NCBI GenBank assembly: GCA_002862125.1
Contig: PHSP01000003.1
Span: 744,001 to 808,000, forward strand
Origin: Methylobacter sp. KS41
GTDB taxonomy: Bacteria > Pseudomonadota > Gammaproteobacteria > Methylococcales > Methylomonadaceae
Length of the DNA stretch: 64,000 nt
Direction: 5' to 3'
The notes under the pieces: model-generated
The model's input: only the letters and a program-made list of their open reading frames with translations
What the model was told of the DNA's origin: nothing
Databases searched by the model: none
In this document: positions 1 through 11,446 of the stretch, piece after piece
How the letters are laid out: each line of letters starts with the position of its first letter
How positions within the stretch are numbered: the first letter of the stretch is position 1
Made by a program: the position numbers and the translations under genes

Positions 1-61
1 GCGGGCATGAACTTTTGGGATATTTGCGCCAGAACCCGGAATTAATGATGCTGACCCCAAC
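1..61. other. Window edge, downstream of kup; no assignable gene
   Basis: These bases follow the kup stop codon. A plus-strand frame is open from the window edge (it begins GHELLGYLRQNPELMML) and runs on into the antisense of kup. It could be the last codons of a truncated neighbour or chance. I cannot assign it. Confidence 0.3.
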
Positions 62-1945
62 TTACAACTCGATGCGGATTCCGAGCTCCACAACCCGGTC
101 AACAGGTATTTTAAAAAATTCAATCGCACTGGACGAGTTGTGAAATAAATACCTGAACAATGCCCTGCGCCATTTCGGCATGGGGCTTTTGTTGCGAAAA
201 GATATTTGTTCGCTGCCAATGAAAAAAGATGCATTTTTGGGATCGAAATCCAGCCCTTCCTGAACGCATAACTCCAGGGCGCGGCGCACGTCCGCGTTTT
301 GCTTGAAGCCATAATATAATTTCACCCTGAAGAAATCCCGGTTTTTGCCAAAAGCTCTGATCTTAACCAGGCGCGCTTCGTCAACATAGGGTTCGTTGGT
401 GGTAACAATGGTCAGCACTATGATTCGCTCATGCAATACATGATTGTGTTCAAGATTGTGCAGCAGCACTTGAGGCACGCCGTGCAAGCTTCTGGTCAAA
501 TATATCGCAGTACCCTCAACCCTGGCCAATTTAGCGTTTATTTTTTCTTCCAGATCCTCGAATAACGTTCGTCTTTCATTCATATATTCCGAAAGCAAAC
601 CGCGCCCTTTAATCCATGTCGTCAACAATAGAAAAAGAACTGTAGCAACGACCAGCGGGAGCCAGCCGCCAGTCGGAATTTTCAGGCTATTTGAAGAAAA
701 AAACAGGATATCTATGGATAAAAATGTCGACAGAAAAGTTATGCTGGTAATTTTTTTCCATTGCCATAACGCCTGGATGATGATGAACGCAAGCAGAGTG
801 TCAACTATCATCGTACCGGTCACAGCAATACCGTAAGCCGAAGCAAGCGCAGAGGATGATTTAAAGCTTAACACCAGAATGAATACTGAAGTCATTAACA
901 GCCAATTAACCGCAGGAACATAGACCTGTCCCCGCTCTTCACCGGACGTGTGTAAAATGTTCATGCGCGGACAATAACCCAGCTGGATAGCCTGTCGCGT
1001 TACCGAAAACGCGCCCGATATGACTGCCTGGGAAGCGATGACGGTTGCCAGCGTCGATAGAATCAGCAAAGGATACAGCGCCCAGGTTGGCGCAAGCAGA
1101 TAGAAAGGATTTTGTATCGCATCGGGATGATCTATCAGCAATGCTCCCTGCCCGAAATAATTGAGCAACAGAGCTGGAAACACGAAACTGAACCATGCGT
1201 ACCGGATGGGTTTCAGGCCGAAGTGCCCCATATCGGCGTACAGAGCTTCAGCGCCGGTGATCGCCAGCACCACCGCGCCCATGATCAAAAACCCATGCCA
1301 GCCTGACCCAAGCAGCAAGCGTGCTGCGTAATATGGGTTGATCGCCATCAACACGGCAGGTTCAAGGATGATGTTAATTACGCCCATGAGCGCAAGCAGA
1401 CCAAACCAGAAGCACATGACCGGGGAGAAGATTTTGCCTACCTTGCCGGTGCCTTTCGCCTGCAGGATAAACAGTCCGCCCAGCACCATGATGGTAATCG
1501 GCAACACATAATCAGCCAATGGCGGAGCGATAATTTGCAAGCCCTCGACCGCGCTGAGCACCGAGATTGCGGGAGTAATGATGCTGTCGCCAAAAAATAG
1601 CGATGCGCCTAGTAAGCCGATAGTGACGATGAAGGACATTTTTTTTGGATTATCCTTGGAACCCTGCAAGGCAAGAGCCATGAGCGCGATAATTCCTCCT
1701 TCTCCCTTGTTATCGGCACGCATGATAAAAATTGCATATTTGGTTGTTACCACCAGAGTTAATGACCAAAAAATCAGAGACAAAACACCCAGTACATGGG
1801 GTTTGTCGATCGTCAAGCCGCTGAGGAAAATTTCTTTAAGGGCATAAAGCGGACTGGTGCCGATGTCGCCGAACACAACGCCGACGGCGCTCAATGCTAA
1901 GCCAGCCACTTGCTCTTTGGATTGAATGTGTGAATTTGAGGGCAT
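62..1945 (-). CDS. kup: Kup-family low-affinity potassium transporter
   Basis: Inner-membrane K+ uptake protein, probably a K+/H+ symporter. The N-terminal part carries the family signature GVVFGDIGTSPLYALKEIF followed by about twelve hydrophobic segments over roughly residues 20-450; a soluble C-terminal domain completes it, as in Kup. I prefer the ATG at 1945 (627 aa, starting MPSNSH), because family members begin shortly before the GDIGTSPLY block (E. coli Kup is 622 aa). An in-frame ATG at 1990 would add 15 residues with no clear ribosome-binding site. It is transcribed alone on the minus strand, away from the tgt operon. K+ uptake is family knowledge; the energetics are not visible in sequence. 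Confidence 0.95.
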   Translation of the reverse strand: MPSNSHIQSKEQVAGLALSAVGVVFGDIGTSPLYALKEIFLSGLTIDKPHVLGVLSLIFWSLTLVVTTKYAIFIMRADNKGEGGIIALMALALQGSKDNPKKMSFIVTIGLLGASLFFGDSIITPAISVLSAVEGLQIIAPPLADYVLPITIMVLGGLFILQAKGTGKVGKIFSPVMCFWFGLLALMGVINIILEPAVLMAINPYYAARLLLGSGWHGFLIMGAVVLAITGAEALYADMGHFGLKPIRYAWFSFVFPALLLNYFGQGALLIDHPDAIQNPFYLLAPTWALYPLLILSTLATVIASQAVISGAFSVTRQAIQLGYCPRMNILHTSGEERGQVYVPAVNWLLMTSVFILVLSFKSSSALASAYGIAVTGTMIVDTLLAFIIIQALWQWKKITSITFLSTFLSIDILFFSSNSLKIPTGGWLPLVVATVLFLLLTTWIKGRGLLSEYMNERRTLFEDLEEKINAKLARVEGTAIYLTRSLHGVPQVLLHNLEHNHVLHERIIVLTIVTTNEPYVDEARLVKIRAFGKNRDFFRVKLYYGFKQNADVRRALELCVQEGLDFDPKNASFFIGSEQISFRNKSPMPKWRRALFRYLFHNSSSAIEFFKIPVDRVVELGIRIEL

Positions 1946-3714
<1,769 letters not shown>

Positions 3715-3755
3715 TAAAGGGATTTTTAAAATTACTATAACAATTGAGGATAACC

Positions 3756-4103
3756 ATGAGCTTTTTTATTTCTGACGCCTTAGCGGCTGCACCCGCGGCC
3801 CAACAACCCGGCATTGAAGGCATGCTGTTTCCATTGGGCATCCTGGTGTTTTTTTACATTTTGTTTCTGCGGCCACAAGCCAAGCGAACCAAGGAAAAAA
3901 AACAAATGATTGCCGCGATGACCAAGGGCGCCGAAGTAGTAACGTCAGGCGGTATTTTAGGGAAAGTCGTTGATCTGGACGATAATTTTGTCAAGATTGA
4001 AATCTGTGACAACACCTTTATTCAAGTGCAGCGCCATAGCATTGAGAGCATGATGCCGAAAGGAACTTACAAAGCAATAACTAAAAAAGCAGTTAAAGTT
4101 TAA
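3756..4103 (+). CDS. yajC: Sec translocon accessory protein YajC
   Basis: Small inner-membrane partner of SecD and SecF in protein export. It has 115 aa with a single membrane segment at about residues 24-42 (GMLFPLGILVFFYILFLRP), then the conserved soluble stretch with AKRTKEKKQMIAAMTKGAEV and VTSGGILGKV. The ATG at 3756 follows a good ribosome-binding site (TTGAGGA, 3744-3750). A longer reading from the TTG inside that site is unlikely. It lies 41 bp after tgt and 69 bp before secD, the standard order. Confidence 0.96.
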   Translation: MSFFISDALAAAPAAQQPGIEGMLFPLGILVFFYILFLRPQAKRTKEKKQMIAAMTKGAEVVTSGGILGKVVDLDDNFVKIEICDNTFIQVQRHSIESMMPKGTYKAITKKAVKV

Positions 4104-4172
4104 TGTGCTGGCGCGTAGCGAGTTAATCAGCTTGATTTAAGCTAAAGCACGGTTTAATAATTGGAATAACAC

Positions 4173-6020
4173 ATGCAAAACCATTTCCCACTTTGGAAAA
4201 ATCTATTAATCCTTATTATTTTTGGCATAGGGATTATTTATTCGTTACCGAATTTGTACGGTGATGATCCATCAGTTCAGGTGTCATCGACGCAAGCCGC
4301 CACTGTTACTCAGGAACAAGCAAACCAGATCGAGTCTGATATTAAATCATCCGGCGTTCCTGTCAAAGCCTTTGAGTTTAAGGATGGACGCATTTTAGCG
4401 CGCTTTAATAACACCGACGATCAGCTTAAAGCAGCAGATTTTCTAAGAGACAAGATGGGCGGCAATTACACGGTTGCGCTAAACCTGGCTCCGACAACGC
4501 CGGGCTGGTTGCGTGCAGTTGGCGCTCAAGCTATGTATTTGGGTCTGGATTTGCGCGGCGGGGTGCATTTTCTGCTGGAAGTGGATATGGATGCTGCCGT
4601 TAGGCAAGCCGAGGATCGCTATACTGACGACCTGCGTCTGGCATTAAGAAGCGCAAAGTTGCGCTATCAGTCTGTTGCCAAGGACAACGGGTTTATTAAA
4701 GTGACTCTGAAGTCGGCGGAGGACAAACCCGCACTGTTGTCGCTTCTGGATAAGGATTTTCGCACCCTGGACATTACCGAGCCGGAAGCCCAAGATCAGG
4801 TTTGGTTAAAGCTCTCAGACAAAGAAGAACGCGAAATCAAGAAATTTGCCGTGGCGCAAAACATGACGACCTTGCGTAACCGGGTCAACGAATTAGGGGT
4901 TGCCGAACCGGTCATTCAGCAGCAAGGCGTAAATCGTATTATGGTTCAGTTGCCAGGCGTGCAAGATACTACGCGCGCCAAGGAAATTCTGGGTACGACG
5001 GCTACCCTGGAGTATCGCCTGGTTGATACGGAGCATGATGTGCAGCAGGCGGTTGCCGGACATGTGCCGGTTGGCAGCCGGTTGTATTACGAAAAAAACG
5101 GTATTCCGATACTGCTTGACCGGCGCGTCATTGTCACGGGCGATCAGATTGTTGACGCTTCTTCCGGCGTTGATCAGGACGGTCGGCCCTCGGTTAATAT
5201 TTCATTGAATGGCGTTGGCGCAGCTAAAATGGGTAAACTTACCCAGGCCAACGTCGGCAAGCCCATGGCGGTGGTATTTATTGAATATAAAGTCGAAACA
5301 AAGATAGTCAATGGTCAAAAAGTGCGCCATAAGGAGAAGGTTGAAAAGGTTATCAATGTGGCGACTATCCAGGGGGTATTCAGCAAACGCTTTCAAACTA
5401 CCGGGTTGGATAGCCCTCAGGAAGCGCGAAACCTGTCCTTGTTGTTAAGGGCTGGAGCGCTGGCTGCGCCGGTTGATATTGTTGAAGAGCGTACCGTTGG
5501 GCCAAGTCTTGGACAAGATAACATTAACAAAGGCATGTTATCTTTTGTGGTGGGCTTTGCTTTGGTTGTGTTGTTTATGGCGATTTATTATAAGCTGTTT
5601 GGCATGATTGCAAACTTGGCGCTGTCGTTTAACGTGGTTATTGTTGTGGCAATTTTATCGATGTTGCAGGCAACGCTGACTTTGCCGGGTATTGCCGGGA
5701 TCATCTTGACCGTCGGTATGTCGGTTGATGCTAACGTGCTGATCTTCGAACGGATTAAAGAAGAGCTTCGCAATGGCCATACGCCCCAATCCGCTATATT
5801 TGTTGGCTATGATAAAGCTTTCGCGACTATTCTTGACTCTCATTTTACCAACCTTGTAGTAGCGGTGGTGTTATTCGCTTATGGGACCGGGTCAGTTAAA
5901 GGTTTTGCGGTGACGCTCATTATTGGGATTTTGTCATCGATGTTTACGGCGATCACCGGCACGCGGATGGTTATTAACTGGATATATGGCAACCGCAGGG
6001 TTGAGAAATTATCCATTTAA
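4173..6020 (+). CDS. secD: Protein translocase subunit SecD
   Basis: RND-type inner-membrane subunit that uses the proton gradient to pull secreted proteins into the periplasm with SecF and YajC. At 615 aa it equals the E. coli length. An N-terminal membrane segment (about residues 8-26) leads into a large periplasmic domain containing LGLDLRGGVHFLLEVD, followed by five C-terminal membrane segments from about residue 450, with VGPSLGQDNI and GMSVDANVLIFERIKEE. It sits in the yajC-secD-secF operon. The spacer to secF is unusually long (101 bp) and holds a palindromic repeat. Confidence 0.97.
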   Translation: MQNHFPLWKNLLILIIFGIGIIYSLPNLYGDDPSVQVSSTQAATVTQEQANQIESDIKSSGVPVKAFEFKDGRILARFNNTDDQLKAADFLRDKMGGNYTVALNLAPTTPGWLRAVGAQAMYLGLDLRGGVHFLLEVDMDAAVRQAEDRYTDDLRLALRSAKLRYQSVAKDNGFIKVTLKSAEDKPALLSLLDKDFRTLDITEPEAQDQVWLKLSDKEEREIKKFAVAQNMTTLRNRVNELGVAEPVIQQQGVNRIMVQLPGVQDTTRAKEILGTTATLEYRLVDTEHDVQQAVAGHVPVGSRLYYEKNGIPILLDRRVIVTGDQIVDASSGVDQDGRPSVNISLNGVGAAKMGKLTQANVGKPMAVVFIEYKVETKIVNGQKVRHKEKVEKVINVATIQGVFSKRFQTTGLDSPQEARNLSLLLRAGALAAPVDIVEERTVGPSLGQDNINKGMLSFVVGFALVVLFMAIYYKLFGMIANLALSFNVVIVVAILSMLQATLTLPGIAGIILTVGMSVDANVLIFERIKEELRNGHTPQSAIFVGYDKAFATILDSHFTNLVVAVVLFAYGTGSVKGFAVTLIIGILSSMFTAITGTRMVINWIYGNRRVEKLSI

Positions 6021-6027
6021 AGAATTG

Positions 6028-6104
6028 TGTAGGGCAATTCTTATGGTTGCCCTGGTTGATTCGAGACAATCATGTAAAGGGCAGCCACAAGGGATTGCCT
6101 CTAC
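6028..6104. repeat. Cloverleaf-like palindromic repeat in the secD-secF spacer
   Basis: An outer stem pairs GTAGGGCAAT (from 6029) with ATTGCCTCTAC (to 6104). Two inner hairpins lie inside it: AGGGCAA/TTGCCCT (6031-6037 with 6047-6053) and a weaker one at about 6078-6100. AGAATTG/CAATTCT (6021-6027 with 6035-6041) offers a competing hairpin. The architecture (outer stem enclosing two hairpins) matches the family A repeats at 14.7, 21.6 and 31.9 kb, though the sequence differs. Confidence 0.6.
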
Positions 6105-6121
6105 TTTTAGAAGATTAAAAT

Positions 6122-7048
6122 ATGAAGACAACAAACATAAATTTTATAGGTAACCGGAATATTGCAATGATATTTTCCGGTGTGTTGATGATTATCGCGA
6201 TCATTTCGCTAGCTGTAAACGGTTTACAGATGGGCATTGATTTTACCGGCGGCACACTGATCGAGATCGGCTATCAAAAGGCGGCGGATTTAACAGAGCT
6301 GCGCAATACGTTGGATACTGAGGGTTTTAGCGATGCCACTGTGCAGAATTTCGGCACGTCAAAAGATGTTCTGATTCGTTTGAAGCCTCATGAAGGAGTC
6401 AGTAGCGCCGATTTAAGTACCAAGGTGCTTGAGGCTATTAACAAAACGACCGCGGAACCCGCAAGCGTGCGGCGTGTTGAATTCGTGGGGCCCCAAGTCG
6501 GTGACGATCTGGCCGAGGACGGCTTTTTGGCCTTATTGTATTCAACAATTTGTATTTTGATTTACATTGCCTGGCGTTTTGAATGGAAGTTCTCCGTGGG
6601 CGCGGTCTTAGCGACAATACATGATGTTGTTGTTACTCTGGGATTGTTTTCTATTTTAGGATTGGAGTTTGATTTGACGGTTTTGGCTGCGGTTCTTGCG
6701 CTTATCGGTTATTCTCTGAACGATACGATTGTGGTTTATGACCGAATTCGCGAAAATTTTAGGCTAATGAGAAATAAATCGACCGAAGAAATCATGAACA
6801 TCTCGGTTAATGTTACCTTAAGCCGGACCATTATGACCTCTTTGACGGTGATTCTGGTGCTGCTTTCCCTGTTTTTTCTAGGTGGAGAAGTGTTACGTGG
6901 CTTTTCCATTGTGCTGTTATTTGGCGTGTTTTTTGGCACTTATTCATCTATTTTTATCGCCAGTCCTATGGCTTTACTCTTGGGAATTAGTCCTGAGGAT
7001 TTGATGATACCGGTCAAGGAAGGCGCTGAAATAGACCATAGGCCTTAA
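6122..7048 (+). CDS. secF: Protein translocase subunit SecF
   Basis: Partner of SecD in the proton-driven export complex. The 308-aa protein has an N-terminal membrane segment, the periplasmic start QMGIDFTGGTLIEIGYQ, then VEFVGPQVGDDLAEDGFLAL and five further membrane segments with GYSLNDTIVVYDRIRENFR (the SecF counterpart of the SecD VDANVLIFERIKEE motif). The length is close to the usual 310-325. ATG at 6122 follows an AGAAG ribosome-binding site. Last gene of the tgt-sec operon; ndk starts 78 bp later behind its own promoter. Confidence 0.97.
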   Translation: MKTTNINFIGNRNIAMIFSGVLMIIAIISLAVNGLQMGIDFTGGTLIEIGYQKAADLTELRNTLDTEGFSDATVQNFGTSKDVLIRLKPHEGVSSADLSTKVLEAINKTTAEPASVRRVEFVGPQVGDDLAEDGFLALLYSTICILIYIAWRFEWKFSVGAVLATIHDVVVTLGLFSILGLEFDLTVLAAVLALIGYSLNDTIVVYDRIRENFRLMRNKSTEEIMNISVNVTLSRTIMTSLTVILVLLSLFFLGGEVLRGFSIVLLFGVFFGTYSSIFIASPMALLLGISPEDLMIPVKEGAEIDHRP

Positions 7049-7081
7049 CTACTTATCTTCGAAATAGCCCGACTAATCGGC

Positions 7082-7087
7082 TATAAT
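7082..7087 (+). promoter_or_regulatory. Likely -10 box of the ndk promoter
   Basis: A perfect TATAAT lies 38 bases before the ndk start, immediately after an imperfect hairpin (AGCCCGA/TCGGCT, 7064-7080) that may end secF transcription. A -35 box is poor (TTCGAA at 18-bp spacing), so the call rests mainly on the -10. Confidence 0.5.
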
Positions 7088-7125
7088 CAACAATCTTTTT
7101 TATCCATCTGGAGTTTTGAAACATA

Positions 7126-7557
7126 ATGGCAATAGAACGCACTTTCTCAATTATTAAACCTGACGCTGTCGCAAAAAATGTTATTGGTGAAATTTACAGC
7201 CGTTTTGAAAAAAACGGTTTGAAAGTTGTCGCCGCAAAAATGCTGCACTTGACTAGAGAGCAAGCTGAAGGTTTTTACGCGGAACACAGTGAGCGCGGCT
7301 TCTTTAAGGATTTAATTTCGTTTATGATTTCAGGTCCTGTGATAATGCAGGTTCTGGAAGGTGAAAACGCCGTTCTTAAACATCGTGAAATCATGGGCGC
7401 CACCAACCCGAAAGAAGCCTCCGCCGGAACCATTCGCGCTGATTTTGCTGAGAGCATTGATGAAAATGCCGTGCATGGATCAGATGCTGTAGAAACTGCT
7501 AAAAGAGAAATTGCTTTCTTTTTCCCGGACAATGAAATCTGTGCCAGAACCCGCTAA
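7126..7557 (+). CDS. ndk: Nucleoside diphosphate kinase
   Basis: Cytoplasmic enzyme that transfers the terminal phosphate of ATP to other NDPs and dNDPs through a phosphohistidine. The 143-aa length is exactly typical. The catalytic His is residue 117 in NAVHGSD; the nucleotide-binding start [10 protein letters not shown] and the [14 protein letters not shown] and [15 protein letters not shown] blocks are intact. A GGAG ribosome-binding site precedes the ATG. It heads the run ndk-rlmN-pilW that is common in gammaproteobacteria. Confidence 0.98.
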   Translation: MAIERTFSIIKPDAVAKNVIGEIYSRFEKNGLKVVAAKMLHLTREQAEGFYAEHSERGFFKDLISFMISGPVIMQVLEGENAVLKHREIMGATNPKEASAGTIRADFAESIDENAVHGSDAVETAKREIAFFFPDNEICARTR

Positions 7558-8659
7558 TTTTATGCAAGTTAATCCTGATCGGATTAACTTACTCGATTAC
7601 GACAGAAAGGGTCTTGCGGCCTTTTTTGCCGGTTTAGGTGAAAAACCTTTTCGAGCGACACAGTTGCTTAAATGGATTTATCAGGAAGGCGTAGAAGATT
7701 TCGGCCTGATGACCAATTTAAGCAAGTCTTTGCGCGCCTATCTCAATGAGCATTGCTACATAGCCATTCCCGGGATTGTTGTTGAACAAATCGCCGGCGA
7801 TGGCACTCGCAAATGGGCATTGCAAACCAGCTGCGGTAACCGGGTCGAAACAGTTTTCATTCCTGAAGAAGGACGCGGCACCTTATGTGTGTCATCCCAA
7901 ATCGGTTGTGCGCTCGCCTGTACTTTTTGTTCAACTGCCCGGCAAGGGTTCAACCGTAATTTAACCACGGCGGAGATTATCGGCCAGGTCATTGCCGCGC
8001 AACAACGCCTGGGGCCTGAAAAGAAAATAACCAACGTGGTCATGATGGGCATGGGCGAGCCATTGCTTAATTTTGATAATGTGGTTGCGGCCATGAATCT
8101 GATGATGGATGATTTTACTTTTGGACTTTCCAAACGCAGAGTGACTATCAGCACTTCGGGCGTCGTGCCGGCCATGTATCGTTTGACGCAAGCGTGCGAC
8201 GTCAGTCTGGCTGTTTCATTACATGCCGTGAACGATGAGTTGAGAGATCAATTGGTCCCGATTAATAAAAAATACCCGTTAAAAGAGTTAATGGAAGCCT
8301 GCAGAGATAATGCAAAGCTTGCGCCACGGCGGACAATTACGTTTGAATACGTGATGCTCGATGGCATTAATGATTCCATGGAGGATGCCCGCGGACTTAT
8401 TAAATTGTTAAAAACAGTTCCGTCAAAACTCAACTTAATACCCTTTAATCCGTTCCCAGGTAACGCTTATCGATGTTCAAGCAGTGAAACAATCAATCGG
8501 TTCAAAACTGTTTTAAACGATGCCGGGATAGTGACCACGGTCAGAAAAACACGCGGTGAGGATATTGACGCCGCCTGCGGTCAATTGGTAGGGCAAGTTG
8601 AGGATAAAAGTCGCAGACACCTTAAGTTAAAGACTGTAGGTTCAGAGCGTGCCGCCTGA
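7532..8659 (+). CDS. rlmN: Dual-specificity RNA methyltransferase RlmN
   Basis: Radical-SAM enzyme that methylates C2 of adenosine 2503 in 23S rRNA and A37 in some tRNAs. Visible are [18 protein letters not shown], the iron-sulfur motif CALACTFC (CX3CX2C), [12 protein letters not shown], and the C-terminal AACGQL whose Cys is the methyl-intermediate Cys of the family. Start choice is uncertain: ATG 7532 overlaps the end of ndk (375 aa), while ATG 7562, just after the ndk stop, gives 365 aa and also matches the family. Neither has a strong ribosome-binding site, suggesting translational coupling to ndk. Confidence 0.96.
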   Translation: MKSVPEPANFMQVNPDRINLLDYDRKGLAAFFAGLGEKPFRATQLLKWIYQEGVEDFGLMTNLSKSLRAYLNEHCYIAIPGIVVEQIAGDGTRKWALQTSCGNRVETVFIPEEGRGTLCVSSQIGCALACTFCSTARQGFNRNLTTAEIIGQVIAAQQRLGPEKKITNVVMMGMGEPLLNFDNVVAAMNLMMDDFTFGLSKRRVTISTSGVVPAMYRLTQACDVSLAVSLHAVNDELRDQLVPINKKYPLKELMEACRDNAKLAPRRTITFEYVMLDGINDSMEDARGLIKLLKTVPSKLNLIPFNPFPGNAYRCSSSETINRFKTVLNDAGIVTTVRKTRGEDIDAACGQLVGQVEDKSRRHLKLKTVGSERAA

Positions 8660-9419
8660 GACGTCAAAAATAATTAATCGTTTTTCCTGCGTCCTGCTTT
8701 TATCCATTGCAATAACTTCCTGCGCTTCGCATGACGTAAATAGCACTAATAATGACGATTCCGCCGGTGTTTATTTGCAGCTCGGGGTGCGCTACATGGA
8801 TCTGGGTAAGCTGGAAATAGCTAAAGAGAATTTACTGCTGGCGCTAAAAAAAGATCCCGATAATACCCAGGTGCATAATGCATTCGCTTTTTTATACGAA
8901 AAATTAAATGACTATGACCATGCTAAAGAGCAATATGAAATAGCGCTGGATAAGTCGCCTGATGATTGGAATGTGCAAAACAATTTTGGCCGTTTTCTTT
9001 GTGATCGTGGTGAATATGAGCAAGGCATGGTCCTATTGATTAAGGCGATTTCGACTCAGTTGAACGATAGGCAGTGGCTGGCGCTGACGAATGCCGGACG
9101 TTGCCAGCTGGCCATGCAACAAAAACAGAGCGCCAAGGCCTACTTTAGGCAAGCGCTGATTCTTAATAATGAATATGCGCCGGCCTTGCTGGAAATGCAA
9201 AAAATAAGTTATGAAAACGGTGAATATTGGGCTGCGAAAGGCTATTTACAACGATACCTGGGTGTTGCAAATCATACATCAGGAACGTTATGGTTTGGCA
9301 TGCAAACAGAACGCGCGCTGGGTAATGAAGCGCTGGCAAAAGAATACCAAAACTTATTAGTGGAAAAATTTCCGCTTTCGAATGAAGCAAAAAGAATTGC
9401 AGGCATTAAAAAATTTTAA
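8649..9419 (+). CDS. pilW: Type IV pilus assembly lipoprotein PilW/PilF
   Basis: Outer-membrane pilotin that helps the PilQ secretin reach and assemble in the outer membrane. It has a lipoprotein signal peptide with the lipobox ITSC at about residue 25, then six TPR-like helical repeats over about residues 40-240 (for example [20 protein letters not shown]). The length of 256 aa fits PilF. The GTG start lies inside rlmN and overlaps it by 11 bp. rodZ and ispG, which usually follow in this gene order, are missing; hisS comes next. Confidence 0.9.
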   Translation: MPPETSKIINRFSCVLLLSIAITSCASHDVNSTNNDDSAGVYLQLGVRYMDLGKLEIAKENLLLALKKDPDNTQVHNAFAFLYEKLNDYDHAKEQYEIALDKSPDDWNVQNNFGRFLCDRGEYEQGMVLLIKAISTQLNDRQWLALTNAGRCQLAMQQKQSAKAYFRQALILNNEYAPALLEMQKISYENGEYWAAKGYLQRYLGVANHTSGTLWFGMQTERALGNEALAKEYQNLLVEKFPLSNEAKRIAGIKKF

Positions 9420-9441
9420 TTCCTGCCGAAGCAAATTGAAT

Positions 9442-10722
9442 ATGGCAAATAATATACAGGCAATTCGCGGGATGCACGATGTGCTTCCCGGACAAACACC
9501 GCTCTGGCAATATGTGGAACAAATGCTTAGAGAGGTGCTGAGCGCGTACGGCTATAGTGAAATCCGCCCGCCCCTTGTAGAAAAAACCGAGCTTTTCAAG
9601 CGCTCCATCGGTGAGGTGACCGATATAGTCGAAAAAGAAATGTACACCTTTGATGATCGCAACGGAGATTCCTTAACCTTGCGCCCGGAAGGGACGGCGG
9701 GTTGTCTTAGAGCCTGTCTGGAACACGGACTATTGCATAATCAGGTGCACAGGTTGTGGTATTACGGCCCCATGTATCGCCATGAACGCCCGCAAAAAGG
9801 GCGTTACCGCCAGTTTATTCAATTGGGCGTTGAAACTTACGGCATGCCGGGCCCCGATATCGATGCTGAATTGATTTTGATAATGGATCGCTTATGGAGA
9901 AGCCTGGGTATCCGCGATAAAGTGAGATTGCAGTTGAATTCCTTAGGCAATATTGCCGAACGGCTGGCTTACCGGGAAACTTTAGTCGGCTATTTCCAGG
10001 AGCGCCTGGATGAATTGGATGAAGACAGTTTACGCCGGCTGGAGACTAATCCTCTGCGGATTCTGGACACCAAAAATCCGGCCATGCAAAAGCTGATTGC
10101 CAATGCTCCCGAATTAATGGACTATCTGGGTGATGACAGCCTGAAACATTTTAATCTATTAACCGCGACACTGGATGATCTGGGAATAAGCTACGAAATC
10201 ACCACCCGGTTAGTGCGCGGACTGGATTATTACAGCAAAACCGTTTTTGAATGGGTCACTGATGAGCTGGGATCACAGGGCACGGTGTGCGCGGGTGGAC
10301 GCTATGATGGTCTGATTGAGCAGTTGGGCGGGAAAGCCAATTTTGCCGTGGGCTTTGCAATGGGCATTGAGCGCTTGCTGGCTTTGATTGAAGCGTCGGG
10401 CGCAGTTCCGCTCGCAAGGTCCGTTGATGTGTATATGATCCGTGTCGGCGAAACAGCTGAACGGGAAGGCTTGCGTTTCGCTGAAATTATCAGAAATGAA
10501 GTGCCTGGGCTGAAGCTGCAAGTCAATTGCGGCGGCGGCAGTTTTAAAAGCCAGTTTAAAAAAGCTGATAAAATAGGCGCAGAATATGCCATTATCCTGG
10601 GCGATGATGAAGTCAGCCGTGGTGAGTTCAGTATTAAACCGTTGCGTAGCGAGCAAGGACAACAAACGTTATCCCGGCAGCAAACAATAGCTTTTTTGCA
10701 AGAGCTATGCCGGCCGGATTAA
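9442..10722 (+). CDS. hisS: Histidine-tRNA ligase
   Basis: Class II aminoacyl-tRNA synthetase charging tRNA-His. It has 426 aa from ATG 9442; starting there ([16 protein letters not shown]) matches the family, whereas upstream in-frame codons overlap pilW. Motif 2 is [19 protein letters not shown]; the histidine-specific blocks are [13 protein letters not shown] and [13 protein letters not shown]; motif 3 is [12 protein letters not shown]. The C-terminal anticodon-binding domain follows. It is linked to yfgM, bamB and der as in most gammaproteobacteria. Confidence 0.98.
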   Translation: MANNIQAIRGMHDVLPGQTPLWQYVEQMLREVLSAYGYSEIRPPLVEKTELFKRSIGEVTDIVEKEMYTFDDRNGDSLTLRPEGTAGCLRACLEHGLLHNQVHRLWYYGPMYRHERPQKGRYRQFIQLGVETYGMPGPDIDAELILIMDRLWRSLGIRDKVRLQLNSLGNIAERLAYRETLVGYFQERLDELDEDSLRRLETNPLRILDTKNPAMQKLIANAPELMDYLGDDSLKHFNLLTATLDDLGISYEITTRLVRGLDYYSKTVFEWVTDELGSQGTVCAGGRYDGLIEQLGGKANFAVGFAMGIERLLALIEASGAVPLARSVDVYMIRVGETAEREGLRFAEIIRNEVPGLKLQVNCGGGSFKSQFKKADKIGAEYAIILGDDEVSRGEFSIKPLRSEQGQQTLSRQQTIAFLQELCRPD

Positions 10723-10737
10723 CGCGGCATAATCCGG
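10714..10737 (+). terminator. Hairpin at the hisS stop codon
   Basis: Perfect 8-bp stem CCGGATTA/TAATCCGG (10714-10721 with 10730-10737) that includes the hisS stop codon. There is no T run after it, so it may attenuate or protect the message rather than terminate. Confidence 0.35.
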
Positions 10738-10783
10738 TCTGCGCATTACCGACTAATTTCAAAATACAAAAAAGAGAAAGCAA

Positions 10784-11446
10784 GTGGAAATTTACGATAC
10801 AGAAGAAGAGCAGCTTGAGGCGTTTAAAAGATGGTGGAAAGAAAATGGGCAATCGACGATTATTGGCCTGATTCTTGGCATAGCCATTATTCTGGGCTGG
10901 AATTTCTGGCAAGACCATAAGAAGTCTCAGGCGGAGCAGGCATCAGCGTTATATAGTCAATTAATCCAGGCGATAGGCGAAGACAAAAAAGACAGCGCGG
11001 AAAAACTGGCTGAGCGCATACAGGAAAACTATCCAAAGACTGAATATGCCGCGTACAGCGGTCTTTTACTGGCAAAGTTAAAAGTTCAGCAAGGCGATAT
11101 TGCTAAAGCGCGGACGATTCTGAAAGGCATAGCAGCAGAATCAAATAAAGAATTGAGCAACGTTGCCAAAATAAGAGAGGTCCGTTTAATGCTGGCTAGC
11201 GGCGAATATGAGCAAGGATTAAAGTTGATTAACGATGTCGATCCGGCTACATCTTCCAGTTTTTCAGGCAACTATGATGAATTGGTTGGCGATTTGTATG
11301 TCGCCCTTGATCGCTTGGATCTGGCGCGAAGTTCTTATCAAAAAGCCCTGGAAAATGGCTACAGGTCACCGTTATTGCAACTTAAAATTGATGATTTGAC
11401 CCTGCCGGAAAAGGTAGGGGGTCAGAATCCTGAATCCGGAAAATAA
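10784..11446 (+). CDS. yfgM: YfgM-like membrane-anchored TPR protein
   Basis: Inner-membrane protein that in E. coli associates with the SecYEG translocon and the periplasmic chaperone PpiD. The 220-aa protein has a short cytoplasmic start rich in acidic residues (MEIYDTEEEQLEAFKRWW), one membrane segment at about residues 24-42, and a periplasmic TPR domain. GTG 10784 follows AAGAGAAAG as ribosome-binding site. Its stop overlaps the bamB start (TAATG), so the two are translationally coupled. The role is inferred from position and architecture. Confidence 0.85.
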   Translation: MEIYDTEEEQLEAFKRWWKENGQSTIIGLILGIAIILGWNFWQDHKKSQAEQASALYSQLIQAIGEDKKDSAEKLAERIQENYPKTEYAAYSGLLLAKLKVQQGDIAKARTILKGIAAESNKELSNVAKIREVRLMLASGEYEQGLKLINDVDPATSSSFSGNYDELVGDLYVALDRLDLARSSYQKALENGYRSPLLQLKIDDLTLPEKVGGQNPESGK

